Shown here piece after piece: positions 25,276 through 37,040 of a DNA stretch of 64,000 nt. The notes beneath the pieces were generated by a model. That model was not told the origin of the DNA. It saw only the letters and a list, made by a program, of their open reading frames with translations, and did no database searches. The stretch's first letter is position 1, and each line of letters opens with the position of its first letter. The translations under genes were made by a program, and so were the position numbers. Source of the DNA: Apostichopus japonicus (lineage: Eukaryota; Echinodermata; Holothuroidea; Aspidochirotida; Stichopodidae); assembly GCF_037975245.1 (NCBI RefSeq), contig NC_092561.1:2807501-2871500 (forward strand). The letters are read 5' to 3'.

Positions 25276-26530
25276 ATTGTAATTATTACTTATTCGATGT
25301 ATTACTAGTTTTTAATACAGGACGGATTGTATTTCCAGTTTACCATTTCTATTATATACTTTGTTTTTTATTTTCGTTTTGTTGAGCAAATTGATAATAT
25401 TTTCCCTTTACCTTCCTTCAATGACTCTTGAAACAGTGAAAACAACTTATTACTAATTCATTCCACGAGGTGGACCGTACTTCAAATTATATTTTTCAAT
25501 TTCTATTCATTCACCTTACAATCATATTGTCATTAATGTCACATAGATACGGACGTGAAAGTTAGCAAAACATTCTGCTTTTAATTTCCATAGTAAAGTT
25601 TTTTACTCTCTGTGTCAACCAATGATGAGATCAATGTAATACCACATGCGGTTACACATCCATTGTAATACATTCATTTACATGTTATTTAATACATTGC
25701 CCCTGCTGAACAGTGAGGGGTTCACACGTTAATTTCGGTTAGTAGTTCTAGCAGGGATATGTAAAAGGCGCTGGTTTTATTGGTGTTATTAATATCGTAA
25801 TACAGTATACGCTAGTTTATGACTACTTTTAAACACGTAAATCAATCAGTAACAGAAAAGACCAATGTAACTGGAGTTGATAAGTTATTGTGAATTAATA
25901 TGAGACTATACTAAAAGTCTTTCACAAACGATCCGACCACTCCAGCTATCCTTAAATATTACATTACTCTCAATATGAAAAAAGGAATTTGATAGATGCA
26001 ATGTAGTACAATATCTACGGATTGAAGTATATCTACGTCTAAGTAGATTATAAATGAATCCATCTTTTTGAATTATGAATGTAGTTAACCTTTCTTTTCA
26101 TATATCATGAAATAAGTTTTTCTCTGTTATGATTTTTTAATTAGGTGTTAATTATTGACACAAATGTAAAAAGGCAGAGTAGGAGCTGAAGAAACAGTAG
26201 TAGAAATATTACAGCGGAATCATTTTTGATTTATTTTTATATCTGACGTAGCTTTGTTAGTATAGTTTAGTATCACATGTGTGGAATTTAAACCATGTAT
26301 GGTGGCAAGATGGTATTTTAATGTGTAAAGCTATAATTCAGAACAATTTTATGATTTTCAAACTGTTTACATTGTTGTGAAAACATCTTTTTTATCTGAA
26401 TTGCCAACCATTCGAAAATAAACAAAATTTTCAAATATACATTCATGAAGAAATCACAGTCTTCAAAGCATTTTTATTGCGGTCTAGGAGACCCACTTTG
26501 GACAAACGAATAATGTGTGTCTAACACCAC
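25276..26530. other. Unassigned AT-rich sequence
   Basis: No ORF, RNA gene or repeat was recognised. Confidence 0.4.
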
Positions 26531-26533
26531 TGC

Positions 26534-26741
<208 letters not shown>

Positions 26742-27039
26742 GGTCCGCAAGAAGTAAAGTGTACTTTGCAACGGTCAGAGCGCCCTAAAACTTAATTCTC
26801 AAAATAGCCTTAGTATGCGTGTAGCATAGGTGCTAATTTGCTACTTTGTTTGTGTTAAGTCTGGGAATGTAGCGGGCCGCTGACCTGTTGGGAGAGTGAT
26901 GTTTTCCTTCTAATCTTTTTTTGCAAAGTTGGAGGTTATGAACGTCATCAAACTTGCGGCGCTTAGACCTGCCGATACAAAACAACGGCGTATCTGTTGT
27001 GAGCTGCCCTTGAAGGGACAAATTCGGCAGAGGGTCATG

Positions 27040-27190
27040 TTGACTTATTCCCTACATCGGACAAAATTGGCAAATTCATAAACTATTCCCTATACATCGG
27101 CCAAACTTGGCCAAATGTTAAACTATTCCCTACATCGGCCAAACTTTGCTAATACTCTAACTATTCCCTATACATCGGCTAAAATTGGCA
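27040..27190. repeat. Minisatellite, about 37-bp unit, four copies
   Basis: The unit ACTATTCCCTATACATCGGC followed by CAAA..TTGGC is repeated four times with small differences. Confidence 0.8.
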
Positions 27191-27596
27191 GATTGTTTAA
27201 AGTATTTCATTGTATGACGGTAGTATCGAAAATGTATAAGAGGGGTGAAATTCCGCTTAGAAGATCACTTGTGGTTCGAGGTTCGCAGACTCGGATAGCT
27301 AGAGTCAAGGTAGTATTCGTCCGTTAGTAGAACACTGAAAGACTCTCAGAGGTACCGTATAGTCTGATTAGGTATTTGAACTGGCACTGACCAGCAGTGT
27401 AGGAGGTATTGCTTTTGAAGTAACCAATTTACTAAACATTATATTACTATTTCTCACACATTTTTCTTTCATATAGAGAATAAATATAAGTAACACCGCT
27501 CGACTACCCTTCCGAAATGTTATTTTCCTATCGCTTTCTCCGGGAACGCGACAATATAAACTACATTTTCCCATCCCAGCATTCCCAGCATCCGTA

Positions 27597-28818
27597 TGTT
27601 ACCCCGGGGATTCGGGTGACCTAGGTGTGAGACACTATTAAGGCCACCTGAGGGGTAGAAAGGAACAAAACTCAGAGCGAAATGAATAGTACAGCAACAC
27701 AATGTCATAAGGTATAGCAATGTTTATTTACAACCCTTTAATCCAGAACATAATTGTCCTTTACTTTACAGCTCTCTTCAATATCATATCCACCTTAGTG
27801 CAACATAATGAATTTATTGATAAACAGATAAACGTAATCAATCTACAGATAACACGCAATCACGCATACACCAACAATATATCCACCATACTAACTAACA
27901 TGACCCACAGAGCTGCACATAGAAGTGTTAATATTTATTGTAACATCTTAATCCTCTGTGCACCCCTAGACTAGCAACATTTCCCTGCATGGACTAGGGA
28001 GCTAGCTTAAGACTTATTATTAAAACAAAACATTTCAATATAGTTGTACCCACACACTACCACTGCACAGGCAGTATACAGCTAATAAGAACAATATCTC
28101 TACCTGGTATAGGATTGCCATGGTAAAACAAATGCCTAAACAATTCCACCAATCCTGTGCACCCAGATCTTTCTAGGGGGTCTACCCTATGCAGCATGCT
28201 GTATAGCAACTTTAATCAACTCATCTTCCAATGGAACAACCCATCCAATTAATCTGTGCTATACAGGTTTTACCTGTAGTGGCTGCACCATATCACATAA
28301 CAATGTACAATACAGGTTACATACAGCTTAAGGCTATATTAATAACATATAAAACAGCTAGCATTGATAAAAGGTGTACTTCAATGTTTGACAATCCTAT
28401 TGAATGCTACCATGAATACTGATAAGAATACATCCGTTAGATCCTTAAGATAAGAGTAATAAGTACAATAAAGTAAAAGAACATAAATGCGGGGTAGAAA
28501 GGCACAAACTCCGATACCTTCGGTGCCCAAGGCGCATCACAATATTACCCTGGTCAACGATAACCTGTCAAACATATAGAGACAATCCCTCCACATGGCA
28601 GCATCCAAACAGCGCCTATTAGATCATAAATGCGGGGTAGAAAGGCACAAACTCAGAGAAAATTAATAGTACAACAACAACACAATGTCATATGGTATAT
28701 CAATGTGCCACTGACGTGTCATTTTCCCCTAACCTCTGAATGGCTGTTCCACTATCTGTAAAGGTAACTCAATAAAAATTATAGGGGCCTCTGTTTTGTT
28801 CAAATCATATTCCTAACA
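27597..28818 (-). repeat. 3' LTR of the Ty3-type element
   Basis: It begins TGTTAC and ends CTAACA on the + strand, giving the usual TG...CA ends with a 5-bp inverted TGTTA/TAACA. It is about 1.22 kb. It is slightly longer than the other LTR because of indels and local duplications (for example a second copy of the GGGGTAGAAAGGCACAAACT block). Confidence 0.85.
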
Positions 28819-28835
28819 CTCTCCCCCTCTCAAAA
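28819..28835 (-). other. Polypurine tract of the Ty3-type element
   Basis: On the minus strand TTTTGAGAGGGGGAGAG directly abuts the 3' LTR. This is the plus-strand primer site of LTR elements and confirms the element's orientation. Confidence 0.8.
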
Positions 28836-29302
28836 GAAGTCGTTCCACATGGTTGCTAAACATAGAATCGTAAACAAGGATATCATCAAGGTAGACAACA
28901 CATATCTCGTTGTTAAGACCGAGCAAGCATCCGTCCATGTACCGTTGAAACTTTGCTGGGGCATTTTTCAGCTCAAAGGGGATTCTTTGCCAGTCATGTA
29001 CTCCCAGGGAGTAATAAACGAGGTGAGATACTGACTTTCTGGGGACATATACCCTTGATGGTACGCTTTACACTGATCTAGGGTACTGAACCATGTGTTC
29101 CCTTTCAGGCCATCTATTAGATCTTGGATTTGGGGATTAGTTGTCGAGCATCCACTGTTTTCTCGTTGAGTGCTCTAAAATCAACGCACAGACGAAGAGA
29201 GCCATCACGCTTTCGAACGCACACTACAGGGGAGGAATAATTAGATTTAGACTTACTCACCCAACCACGTCTGATGAGATCCTCTAAGTATTCTTTGACC
29301 AC
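28836..29302 (-). pseudogene. Ty3-type reverse transcriptase fragment
   Basis: Minus-strand blocks include RRGWVSKSKSNYSSPVVCV and DFRALNEKTV near 29,160-29,260, then WQRIPF..KNAP, FQRYMDG and the catalytic YLDDILVY at about 28,875-28,900. A frameshift separates the first and second blocks near 29,120. The protein is cut off a few residues after the catalytic box by the deletion that removed RNase H and integrase. It is not functional. Confidence 0.85.
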
Positions 29303-29647
29303 CTTGTGGAGTGGTCAGGGAATGCTGATGTATCCCTTCTGGACAGAAGTTTCGTCCTTCAGCTGTATATTCATCTGCAAATCTGGGCAGTTACCAGTGT
29401 CCATATCATCCCTGGAGAATGCTGATGATTCTTCTAACAACATCTTAGTTGCAAATTGTCTTTGGTCAGGAGTCAGGTCAGATAGGTCAACTGGAAGGCA
29501 CCAGTCACGGTCCTCTCTTTCGTCAGGTGGTCTAGTTCTGTCAGTCTCTATATCACAATTTACATATGTAGAGTTTGCTTTCGCAGTTTGGTCTACGCTA
29601 GTCTCGCGGAGTATTTAGGGTAAGAGAAGTACTGAAGTCACTTGTTC

Positions 29648-30389
29648 TTATGTCCCGAGGGGAGTCCGTTTTGAAAATAGAAGATCATGGTTAGTGTTAT
29701 TAAGCACTGGTACATTAATATGGACTACTGGCCCCCATGTCTTCCGTACAGTGGTTGCTTTTACGTTCAACCCTTCTGGCAAGGATATTTGATTGGGCTC
29801 AAATAGACAATCAATAGGCCACTTGACCTCTCCCACATATACTTTACATTCAATGAAATGGGTCTGGTCACTTCTTACTATCTGATAACGAGGGGGCGAT
29901 CTGACACTGGCCAGGAGAACACTGTCGGTCTATTTTACAACGCTAACCATTGGTGTTAGGGTAATTTTCCCTTTGCCAGGAAATGCAGAGTGAAGATCAT
30001 TTTCACTCAACTCCGAACCCCCTATGCCATTCAGAAAATGGGCGATAACGTTGTAGCCCACGAGTGGGTTATCCATCTCCCCTGAATAGACCAACATGGG
30101 TACCTCTATTTCACCATGTACCCACGGCAAAACTTACTGCTACCCACCCATCGTATGGTACCTCTATCCCGTTTGTGGCCGTTAGGTCCAGGTGAAGACC
30201 ATCCAGGAGCTCTTCCACGGTTCTGAATATGACCCCTGGCATATTCTCCTGAATCCAATCCTTTTTGATTATCGACACCTGGGAACCCGTGTCCCACAAC
30301 ACATCCATTGGTAACCCATTGAGAGAAGCCCTCACAATACACCTATTACCAACCAATCCTTCTAATTTTTCAAACATTTTAAGGGTCAA
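29648..30389 (-). pseudogene. Ty3-type retropepsin and linker region
   Basis: The frame at 30,389-30,111 carries DVLWDTGSQVSII, the catalytic D-T-G-S motif of retroviral-type aspartic proteases. Downstream frames (30,130-29,930 and 29,836-29,648) continue the linker up to the reverse transcriptase. Frames change near 30,110 and 29,900, so the polyprotein is broken here. Confidence 0.8.
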
Positions 30390-30432
30390 GTGGGGTGGTG
30401 CAGTGGGAGGTTGCTTGGGACTCTTATGTCTA

Positions 30433-31702
30433 TCACCAAATGACTGTTCTACTGTTGGGGTCCCCCTCGTCCCTTACAGGTGACCCTCTCTCGTTTCCCG
30501 GTGGCCTCTGTCGACACCCTCGGGCATAGTGCTCACCACTTCCACATCGGAAGCAGTGGTTACACCGATTACTCACATTTTCTGATTTACTCTTAGGGCA
30601 GCCCCTTTTCCCTTTGTAATTAGCTGGCCTGTCTCTGCTCAAGGATTCCTGTATTTTTAGCTCTTTCAGACCCTCAATGTCTACCCTTAAACTATTTAGG
30701 GATTCTTCAAGGGGGTAGGCTGTGATTCCCTTTTTTGTTACCTTTTTCGAGGTTTCCTCGATAGCATGAGCTGCCTGGTATGATTTCGTTTTGGACTGTT
30801 TCTTCACCCGCTCCGTCTCACTACTGGCGCTCTTGTTTAGTTTCTCCAAGAGGAGCTCATCAGAGATGGATGGATTCTCTAGGGAAGGCTTCAGGTCGGC
30901 CCGAATCGACTCACTTGTCAGCCCAGTCGATACTGCATGAAGGAACATGGCCTGCACCAACGGCTCCTCGTATCGCTGGCTGGTCTCACTCTCTTTCGAG
31001 GCGAATAAAATCCGCTGCCGATTACTAAGGGCCCTTACAAGGAATTCCTTCGGTGTCTCTTTGGGTGCTTGTGTGTGGCTGTTCAGCTCGTGGTAGAGCT
31101 CTGTGGCTCCCTTTTCTTGATAATGTGACCGCAGGATCCGACGAAGATTTGGTAAGGTTATATCCGTCTGCTTTCCAGATACCCCGGAGATTCAGGCCTG
31201 GGTTGGTAGCTCTAATAACTGCCTCAACCGCTTCTTCCTCTGGGTATCCCTTCCGGAGCCCAGCTTCTATCTGGTGGATAGGAATGGTGAAACCCAGCTC
31301 ATCCTTCTGCTGACTTCCAGCAATCTGCCCTGAGATCTTAAAGTCCCGGCGGATGTACTCTCTGTGGTTTTGTGACACTTTGGTATTTGTCGGGTCGGAA
31401 GAGGACTCATGTGTACCCACCTTTTGGCTGGACTTGTCGTCAACTTGCTCTGGTATCTCCCCTAGCAAGACCTCTCTCACCTCCTCCAACTTTTCAAGGC
31501 CCTGGTCTTCCGACTCCTCCAGCTCCTCACTGCTCAGGTCACGGTTGATTAATCCCAGAAGACCGACTCGACCTTTCGTCTTTGCCTTGATGCGGTCAGT
31601 CTCGGGAAGGGCGATTCCCAGACCAACACTCTCCAGCTGATCTACCGTGCACAGATGCAGCTTAGTCTGGATCTCGCAAAGAAGCTCGTCAACCGTCGCC
31701 AT
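30433..31702 (-). pseudogene. Ty3-type gag remnant with CCHC zinc knuckle
   Basis: Two frames (31,702-31,025 and 30,960-30,433) encode an acidic N-terminal part and a C-terminal part ending in CFRCGSGEHYARGC, a C-X2-C-X4-H-X4-C nucleic-acid-binding knuckle. A frameshift lies near 31,050-31,110. Gag would form the particle that packages the element RNA. Confidence 0.85.
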
Positions 31703-31755
31703 CTTTCTGGGTGAGCAACCTTAGTCCTGCTCCTCAGTATGCCATCAGTTTTTAT

Positions 31756-31771
31756 CTGGGTGGTGCCGCCA
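31756..31771 (-). other. Candidate tRNA primer-binding site
   Basis: Three bases inside the 5' LTR the minus strand reads TGGCGGCACCACCCAG. The leading TGG pairs with the CCA end of a tRNA. I do not know which tRNA. Confidence 0.55.
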
Positions 31772-31774
31772 AAT

Positions 31775-32917
31775 TGATACCGACGGGATTCGGGTGACCT
31801 AGGTATGAGCCAATATAAAGGCCACCTGAGGGTAGAAAGGAACAAAACTCAGAGCAAAATTAATAGTACAGCAACACAATGTCATAAGGTATAGCAATGT
31901 TTATTTACAACCCTTTAATCCAGAACATAATTGTCCTTTACAGCTCTCTTCAATATCATATCCACCTTAGTGCAACATAATGAATTTATTGATAAACAGA
32001 TAAACCTAATCAATCTACAGATAACACGCACTCATGCATAGACCAACAAACATATCGAACAGACTAACTGACATGACCCACACAGCTGCACACAGAAGTG
32101 TTAATATTTATTCTAACATCTTAATCCTCTGTGCACCCCTAGACTAGCAACATTTCCCTGCATGAACTACGGAGCTAGCTTAAGACTTATTATTAAAACA
32201 AAAGGTTTCAATATAGTTGTACCCACACATTACCACTGCAAAGGCAGTATATAGCTACGAAGAACAATATCTCTACCTGGTATAGGATTGCAATGGTAAC
32301 CTAAACAATTCCGCCAATCCTGTGCACCCAGATCTTTCTAGGGGGTCTACTACGCAGCCTGATGTGTAGCTACTTTAATCAACCCATCTTCCAATGGAAC
32401 AACCCATCTAATTAATCTATGCTGTACAGGTTATATCTGCTAAGTAATTTGACACCATGGAACCACCTCGTTCCTGGGCATGGCTGCAGTGGCTTCACCA
32501 TAATCAAATGACAATGTACCATACAGGTTACATACAGCTTAAGGCTATGTTAATAACATGTAAAACTACTAGCATTGATAAAAGGTGCACTTCAATGTCT
32601 CGACATTTCTATCAAATGCTACCATGAATACTGATAAGAATACATCAGTTAGATCCTTAAACTCTTAAAGATAAGAGTAATAAGTACAATAAAGTAAAAA
32701 GAACATACGTGAGGGGTAGAAAGGAACAAAACTCAGAGCAAAATGAATAGTACAGCAACACAATGTCATATGGTATATCAATGTGCCACTGACGTGTCAT
32801 TTTCCCCTAACCTCTGAATGGCTGTACCACTATCTGTGAAGGTAACTTAAAAGTAAGAAAATAAAAATTAATAAAAATTATAGGGGCCTCTGTTTTGTTC
32901 AAATCATATTCTTAACA
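31775..32917 (-). repeat. 5' LTR of the Ty3-type element
   Basis: It begins TGATAC and ends TTAACA on the + strand. It is about 1.14 kb and closely similar to the repeat at 27,597-28,818, with scattered substitutions and indels that show both have aged since insertion. Confidence 0.85.
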
Positions 32918-33065
32918 AGTACGCAAATGATTTGGAAACATATAGCAATTCCCAACCAATTATTGATCATTAATATTTTATGATATAGCATTTGTTAGTT
33001 ATACACTTACGTAGAAAATGCTGTCCTCAGCATATTGCCACTACAGTACATGAATTTGTGGTTCG

Positions 33066-33233
33066 ATGCTTGGCGCCCTCTCTATTATATGTCATACGAT
33101 AAGTTACTGGGTCAATTTTGTTTACACCAATTACCTATATATATTCATCCTGGTGTGCATCGTGGCACTATCAGCGCAGCGGAATCAGTCGTGTCCTGTG
33201 AGAGCATCGACCACTTTGAAACTGATAAATACG
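33066..33233 (+). CDS. Weak candidate 5' exon with signal-peptide-like start
   Basis: From ATG 33,066 the frame gives 56 codons with a hydrophobic stretch YLYIFILVCIVALSAQ at about residues 24-39, like a signal peptide or membrane segment. It ends at a strong splice donor (ACG|GTAAGTA). No family is recognised and no downstream exon was found, so this may be chance. A longer frame overlaps it in another phase. Confidence 0.2.
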
Positions 33234-34189
33234 GTAAGTACTCAAATCACACATGTTATAATATTGATCCTTTATTTAACTTTTGTATGTGGTTTCATTG
33301 TTCGGACTGATTGCTACAAGTATAGCCTAGATTACGATATGATTAAATTAAAGGAGGTTATTAGCACTAGGTAACAATTTTGTATTTAGCTAATATTCTC
33401 GTCTCATTAATTAATCCATAGCTCCCAAGCGATCCGTATTTAGTCACACAAACCTCCGAGAAACTCGCCATTTCGATAAACAAAGTTGCTTAAATAAAGG
33501 CCTACTTCAGATTAGCTATAGGCTATCAAGTGTTTTCCAGCTCATTAAATTCCTTTTCAAATACCTTTCCAAAGTATGAGTGTCTGATTTTCTGAATAAT
33601 TGACACCATGGACCATTATCATGCTTATTCAATCTTGTTCGTTAAATGGAAAGCTGACATATTTTTGCCAATGTAGAATTTATTTAAACCAAATTTCCCA
33701 GTCAACATTCGGTAAATATTGACAACTAGAAACATTTAAGCCAACTGTGTTGGTCAAATTCCTAAGGAAATGCCACCTTTATGCACATAGGCATCACGAG
33801 AATTTAAATTATACCAAAGGGTACCTTCCAAGTATAGCCCTCCCCTAATACCCTTTCCCTAGTCCACAGACATACAAAGGACAGATCAGTGATGGACCAG
33901 CATTTCGCTTCTGAAAACTTGAGAACTATGTAATCTTATCGCTTAACATTATGTCAGTAAATGTAACGGCCGTGTAACATGGCATCCAGCTGTTGACTGT
34001 GCAGCTAATAAGGTACGTCACTCACTAACATAATTCGTTCTCATACTAAAGCTTTGTTTTTTTTACCTAGTCTAGTAAAGTAAGATCCTTTCCATAAGAC
34101 AGTGAAGCTGAGACAGCACGTTGACGAATTTTTAGCCGTTTCCCCTGTCAAATTCTATCTTCGGGTGCCCAAACAGTGTATAGTAATGG

Positions 34190-34330
34190 GTTGAAATTAG
34201 GACGTCACCTATTTTCCTATTTAATGAGCATGCGCGTGTGGTCCGTAGCGTGGAACACCCACGCAGAGACTGTTGCATGATGGCCGCTATTCAACGTTAT
34301 ATTGATTGTTTCCTTGTCCTCTCTTCTCTA
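34190..34330. promoter_or_regulatory. Possible TATA-less promoter
   Basis: Within about 90 bp the sequence carries GACGTCA (CRE-like), GCATGCGCG (NRF1-like) and TGATGGCCGC (YY1-like), in an otherwise AT-rich region. Such clusters mark housekeeping promoters in animals. No gene was identified next to it. Confidence 0.3.
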
Positions 34331-34704
34331 GGCAAGATCGTCTTTAAATCCTACATTTTGGTTTAGTTAAATACTACTAAGCCGATCATAAACGTCTTGA
34401 GATCTTTAATATGTTGGTTTTATGCGTAGATGACCGGTTGTTAAACTAGCAAATCAGTGGGGGATAAAAATGTTGTAGTGCATTAGTATACTTCAACACG
34501 CTTTGGTTTGTTAATGTTTTGTGTGTATGTCTCAGTAGCGTTATAACTACTGTAGAGGAAATCCCCATAAACTGCAGCATTTACAGATATTTACAAAATT
34601 TTAATGCCTCTGTCAAAATTCATCCTTTTCATCACCCATTACGGTAACCCTCAAGAGTGTCTTTGGAGTGACTAATGAATTGTAATCTAGGCGTAACTGT
34701 AGAG

Positions 34705-35325
34705 CAGTGGCGGACTGGCCACATGGGCATTTGGGCAATGCCCCGTGGGCCGGTGGCCCTGTGGGCCGGTGGGATGGGAAGCCTGTTAAAATTTACAGCC
34801 CATTTTCACAGTAGTTAATAGAATACCGACGGACTGTGTAGAAATCTATTTTTTACTGTGGGAATCAGCTAATGAAATCCCCATGTTAGTTAGTATGTTA
34901 TAGTTCAGAACAAAATAACGTGCTATTGGGCAATTAACCCATCATTATTTAGGTTTTTTCAATTTTTTTCAAGCACGTTGTCACAATATGCTTGAAAAAC
35001 TATATAAAATCCAGTCTAAACCATAACCATATTCTTTTGTCTACTTTTGTTTACGTTTTTAACGTTCCTCAGTTTAATCAAGTGTTGCAGCTGGAAAATT
35101 ATTTTTGGGTCATTTTTTAATGATTATTGTTAGCTACAAATTTGAGAAATATAGCACCATTTTGCAACTAGGCGTTCCTTAACTTCAAAAAAATCTCAAA
35201 GGGTCCCCCTTCCCTTAGACCCCTCACCTAGGACAACGATCACTATGTTAGTAGCATATTCATGAATAATGGGCCAGTTTAGGTGGAAAATGCCCTGGCC
35301 GGTTTTAAGACTCAGGCCACCCCTG
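34705..35325. mobile_element. hAT-like MITE with perfect 8-bp target duplication
   Basis: The ends CAGTGGCGGACTGGCC and, in reverse complement, CAGGGGTGGCCTGAGTC form imperfect terminal inverted repeats starting CAG. The 8-bp sequence CTGTAGAG flanks both sides exactly (34,697-34,704 and 35,326-35,333). An 8-bp duplication with CAG-type ends is the mark of hAT transposons. At 621 bp with no ORF it is non-autonomous. Confidence 0.85.
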
Positions 35326-35333
35326 CTGTAGAG

Positions 35334-36665
35334 GTATAACAATTCGTGTTAGAAAACATGACAAACAATGAAAACATCGACTAATCTGAACTAATTGATT
35401 ACATACGTGCCCTAAATAAATTTATCATTTCAAATGACCTTCCCTTACCAAACATTTTCCTGCATCTATGTCCTTGGAGCTAGAGGATGCTGAGGGAGCT
35501 AATACAAATCATAAGCATCATGTCGCTAAGCTGAACTAGTTTTTTTCTTTATTATAAAATATCAGATTTTCAATACCCTTCTGATGCCTACTTCAGAGAG
35601 GAGCTACTTATAAAACATTTTGTATTTAGCACTTATACTCATCAACTACTGAACAAGTGTTGTATAATTGTTGAAGTCCGTTCTGTCACATCAACTGTTT
35701 TAATAGTATCTGACTTTAAAGTCGTGACAGGACATGATTACATAATTCGCTTTCTTCAATATTTTACCCTTTATGTCAATTTGGCCGAAAAAGGTATACA
35801 CACGGTCTCTTTATAAATTGCAAGGCGATTTACTTTATGCCAAAGAATCTACCATATGACGCATAGCAGCAAGCAAGCAAAGCATTGGCTTCACTTCAAG
35901 TTTGCTTTATACAAGAAGATATTCATAATATTTGTGGCTAAATGTGTAAGACATGTGCGATCATTCGAGGAGACGAACAGCAGCCGGGTAAGACGTATTT
36001 CGTGTGAGTAGGCTGATTTGATAAAATAAACCCCTTATTTTTTAGCTTAATTCTGTGCCCAAATTTACTCTGATTAATAGGAAGCCAATCTGTAACAGTT
36101 TTGTTAGCCCAAGAATCGTTAATTGATATCTCGGAGGTATATTTTTTGATTGTTTAATTAGCAAAGTATGATTTTCCCGTAACGTGAACTTTAGAATTGA
36201 AACTTAGCTTGTCTAGGCTTGTTATAATGCGGTAGGCTGCAACGTAAAATTATACAGTGTTAGTTTGAGAGCCTTGCGGAAATAATTACAGAGGTACTCA
36301 TTTGAAACTTTGAGCTATAACGTTATTCGTGGTAATAACTAGATATTTTATGAACAGATATTAAACAGCGGTATTATTTAAAGAAATGATAATCGTTTTC
36401 AGGGTATTTCTACTATTTTAGATTACAACAGCTTGTACGGAAATCCCTTTACTAGGCTACATTGACGAAAGAGAGAAGTTGTGTTATTTAATCCAGATAT
36501 TATTTGTGCTATCATTTTCTTCTAGATTAACCAATTATCGTCTTGTAAATTGTTATATGAATCAATTTTTTAGCCTAACGTCAACAATGATACATTATTT
36601 CTCAATTGAGTTAATTTTAGCCTATTAGACTACGTATTAAACAATAAACTGATTTACCTGCATGA
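35334..36665. other. Unassigned sequence
   Basis: No gene or repeat was recognised. Confidence 0.4.
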
Positions 36666-37040
36666 GTTCAACCTTCTCACGAGAAACCTTCTCACGAGAA
36701 ATTACTCATTTACAGTTTTCTTTCGAGAAACCTTCTCACGAGAACTTGCTCATTCCCACTTTCTCGCGAGACTAAACCTTCTCACGAGAAATTACTCATT
36801 CACAGTTTTTTTTCACGAGAAACCTTCTTCCGAGAAATTACTCATTCACGGTTTTCTCACGAGAAATCTTCTAACGAGAAATTGCTCATTTACACTATTC
36901 TCACGAGAGACCTTCTCATTAGAAATTTGCTCAGTTCATGTTTTCTCACGATAGATTTGATATTAGTTTCCTGCTCATGAGTCATTTGCTCGTTAGCTCG
37001 TTTAGGTTTCTCATAGAAAAGCCCTGCTCACGAGAAGCCT
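36666..37040. repeat. Minisatellite of TTCTCACGAGAAA blocks
   Basis: The near-palindromic core TTCTCACGAGAA recurs about ten times, alternating with spacers such as ATTACTCATTCACAG. The unit decays towards the right end. The core could form small hairpins. No coding frame runs through it. Confidence 0.8.

Larger units (their letters stand above)
27597..32917 (-). mobile_element. Ty3-type LTR retrotransposon, internally deleted
   Basis: Two direct long repeats (27,597-28,818 and 31,775-32,917) bracket a 2.96-kb interior read on the minus strand. The order is 5' LTR, primer-binding site, gag with a CCHC knuckle, aspartic protease, partial reverse transcriptase, polypurine tract, 3' LTR. The reverse transcriptase runs straight into the polypurine tract shortly after its YLDD box, so RNase H and integrase are missing. 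Reading frames carry several shifts and stops, so the copy cannot move by itself. The 4-bp flanks (CGTA left, AGTA right) match in 3 of 4 bases, a possible decayed target duplication. Confidence 0.9.

Noticed and set aside
36666-37040. CRISPR-like array
   Set aside because: Repeats are imperfect, spacing is irregular, spacers are themselves related and the genome is eukaryotic.
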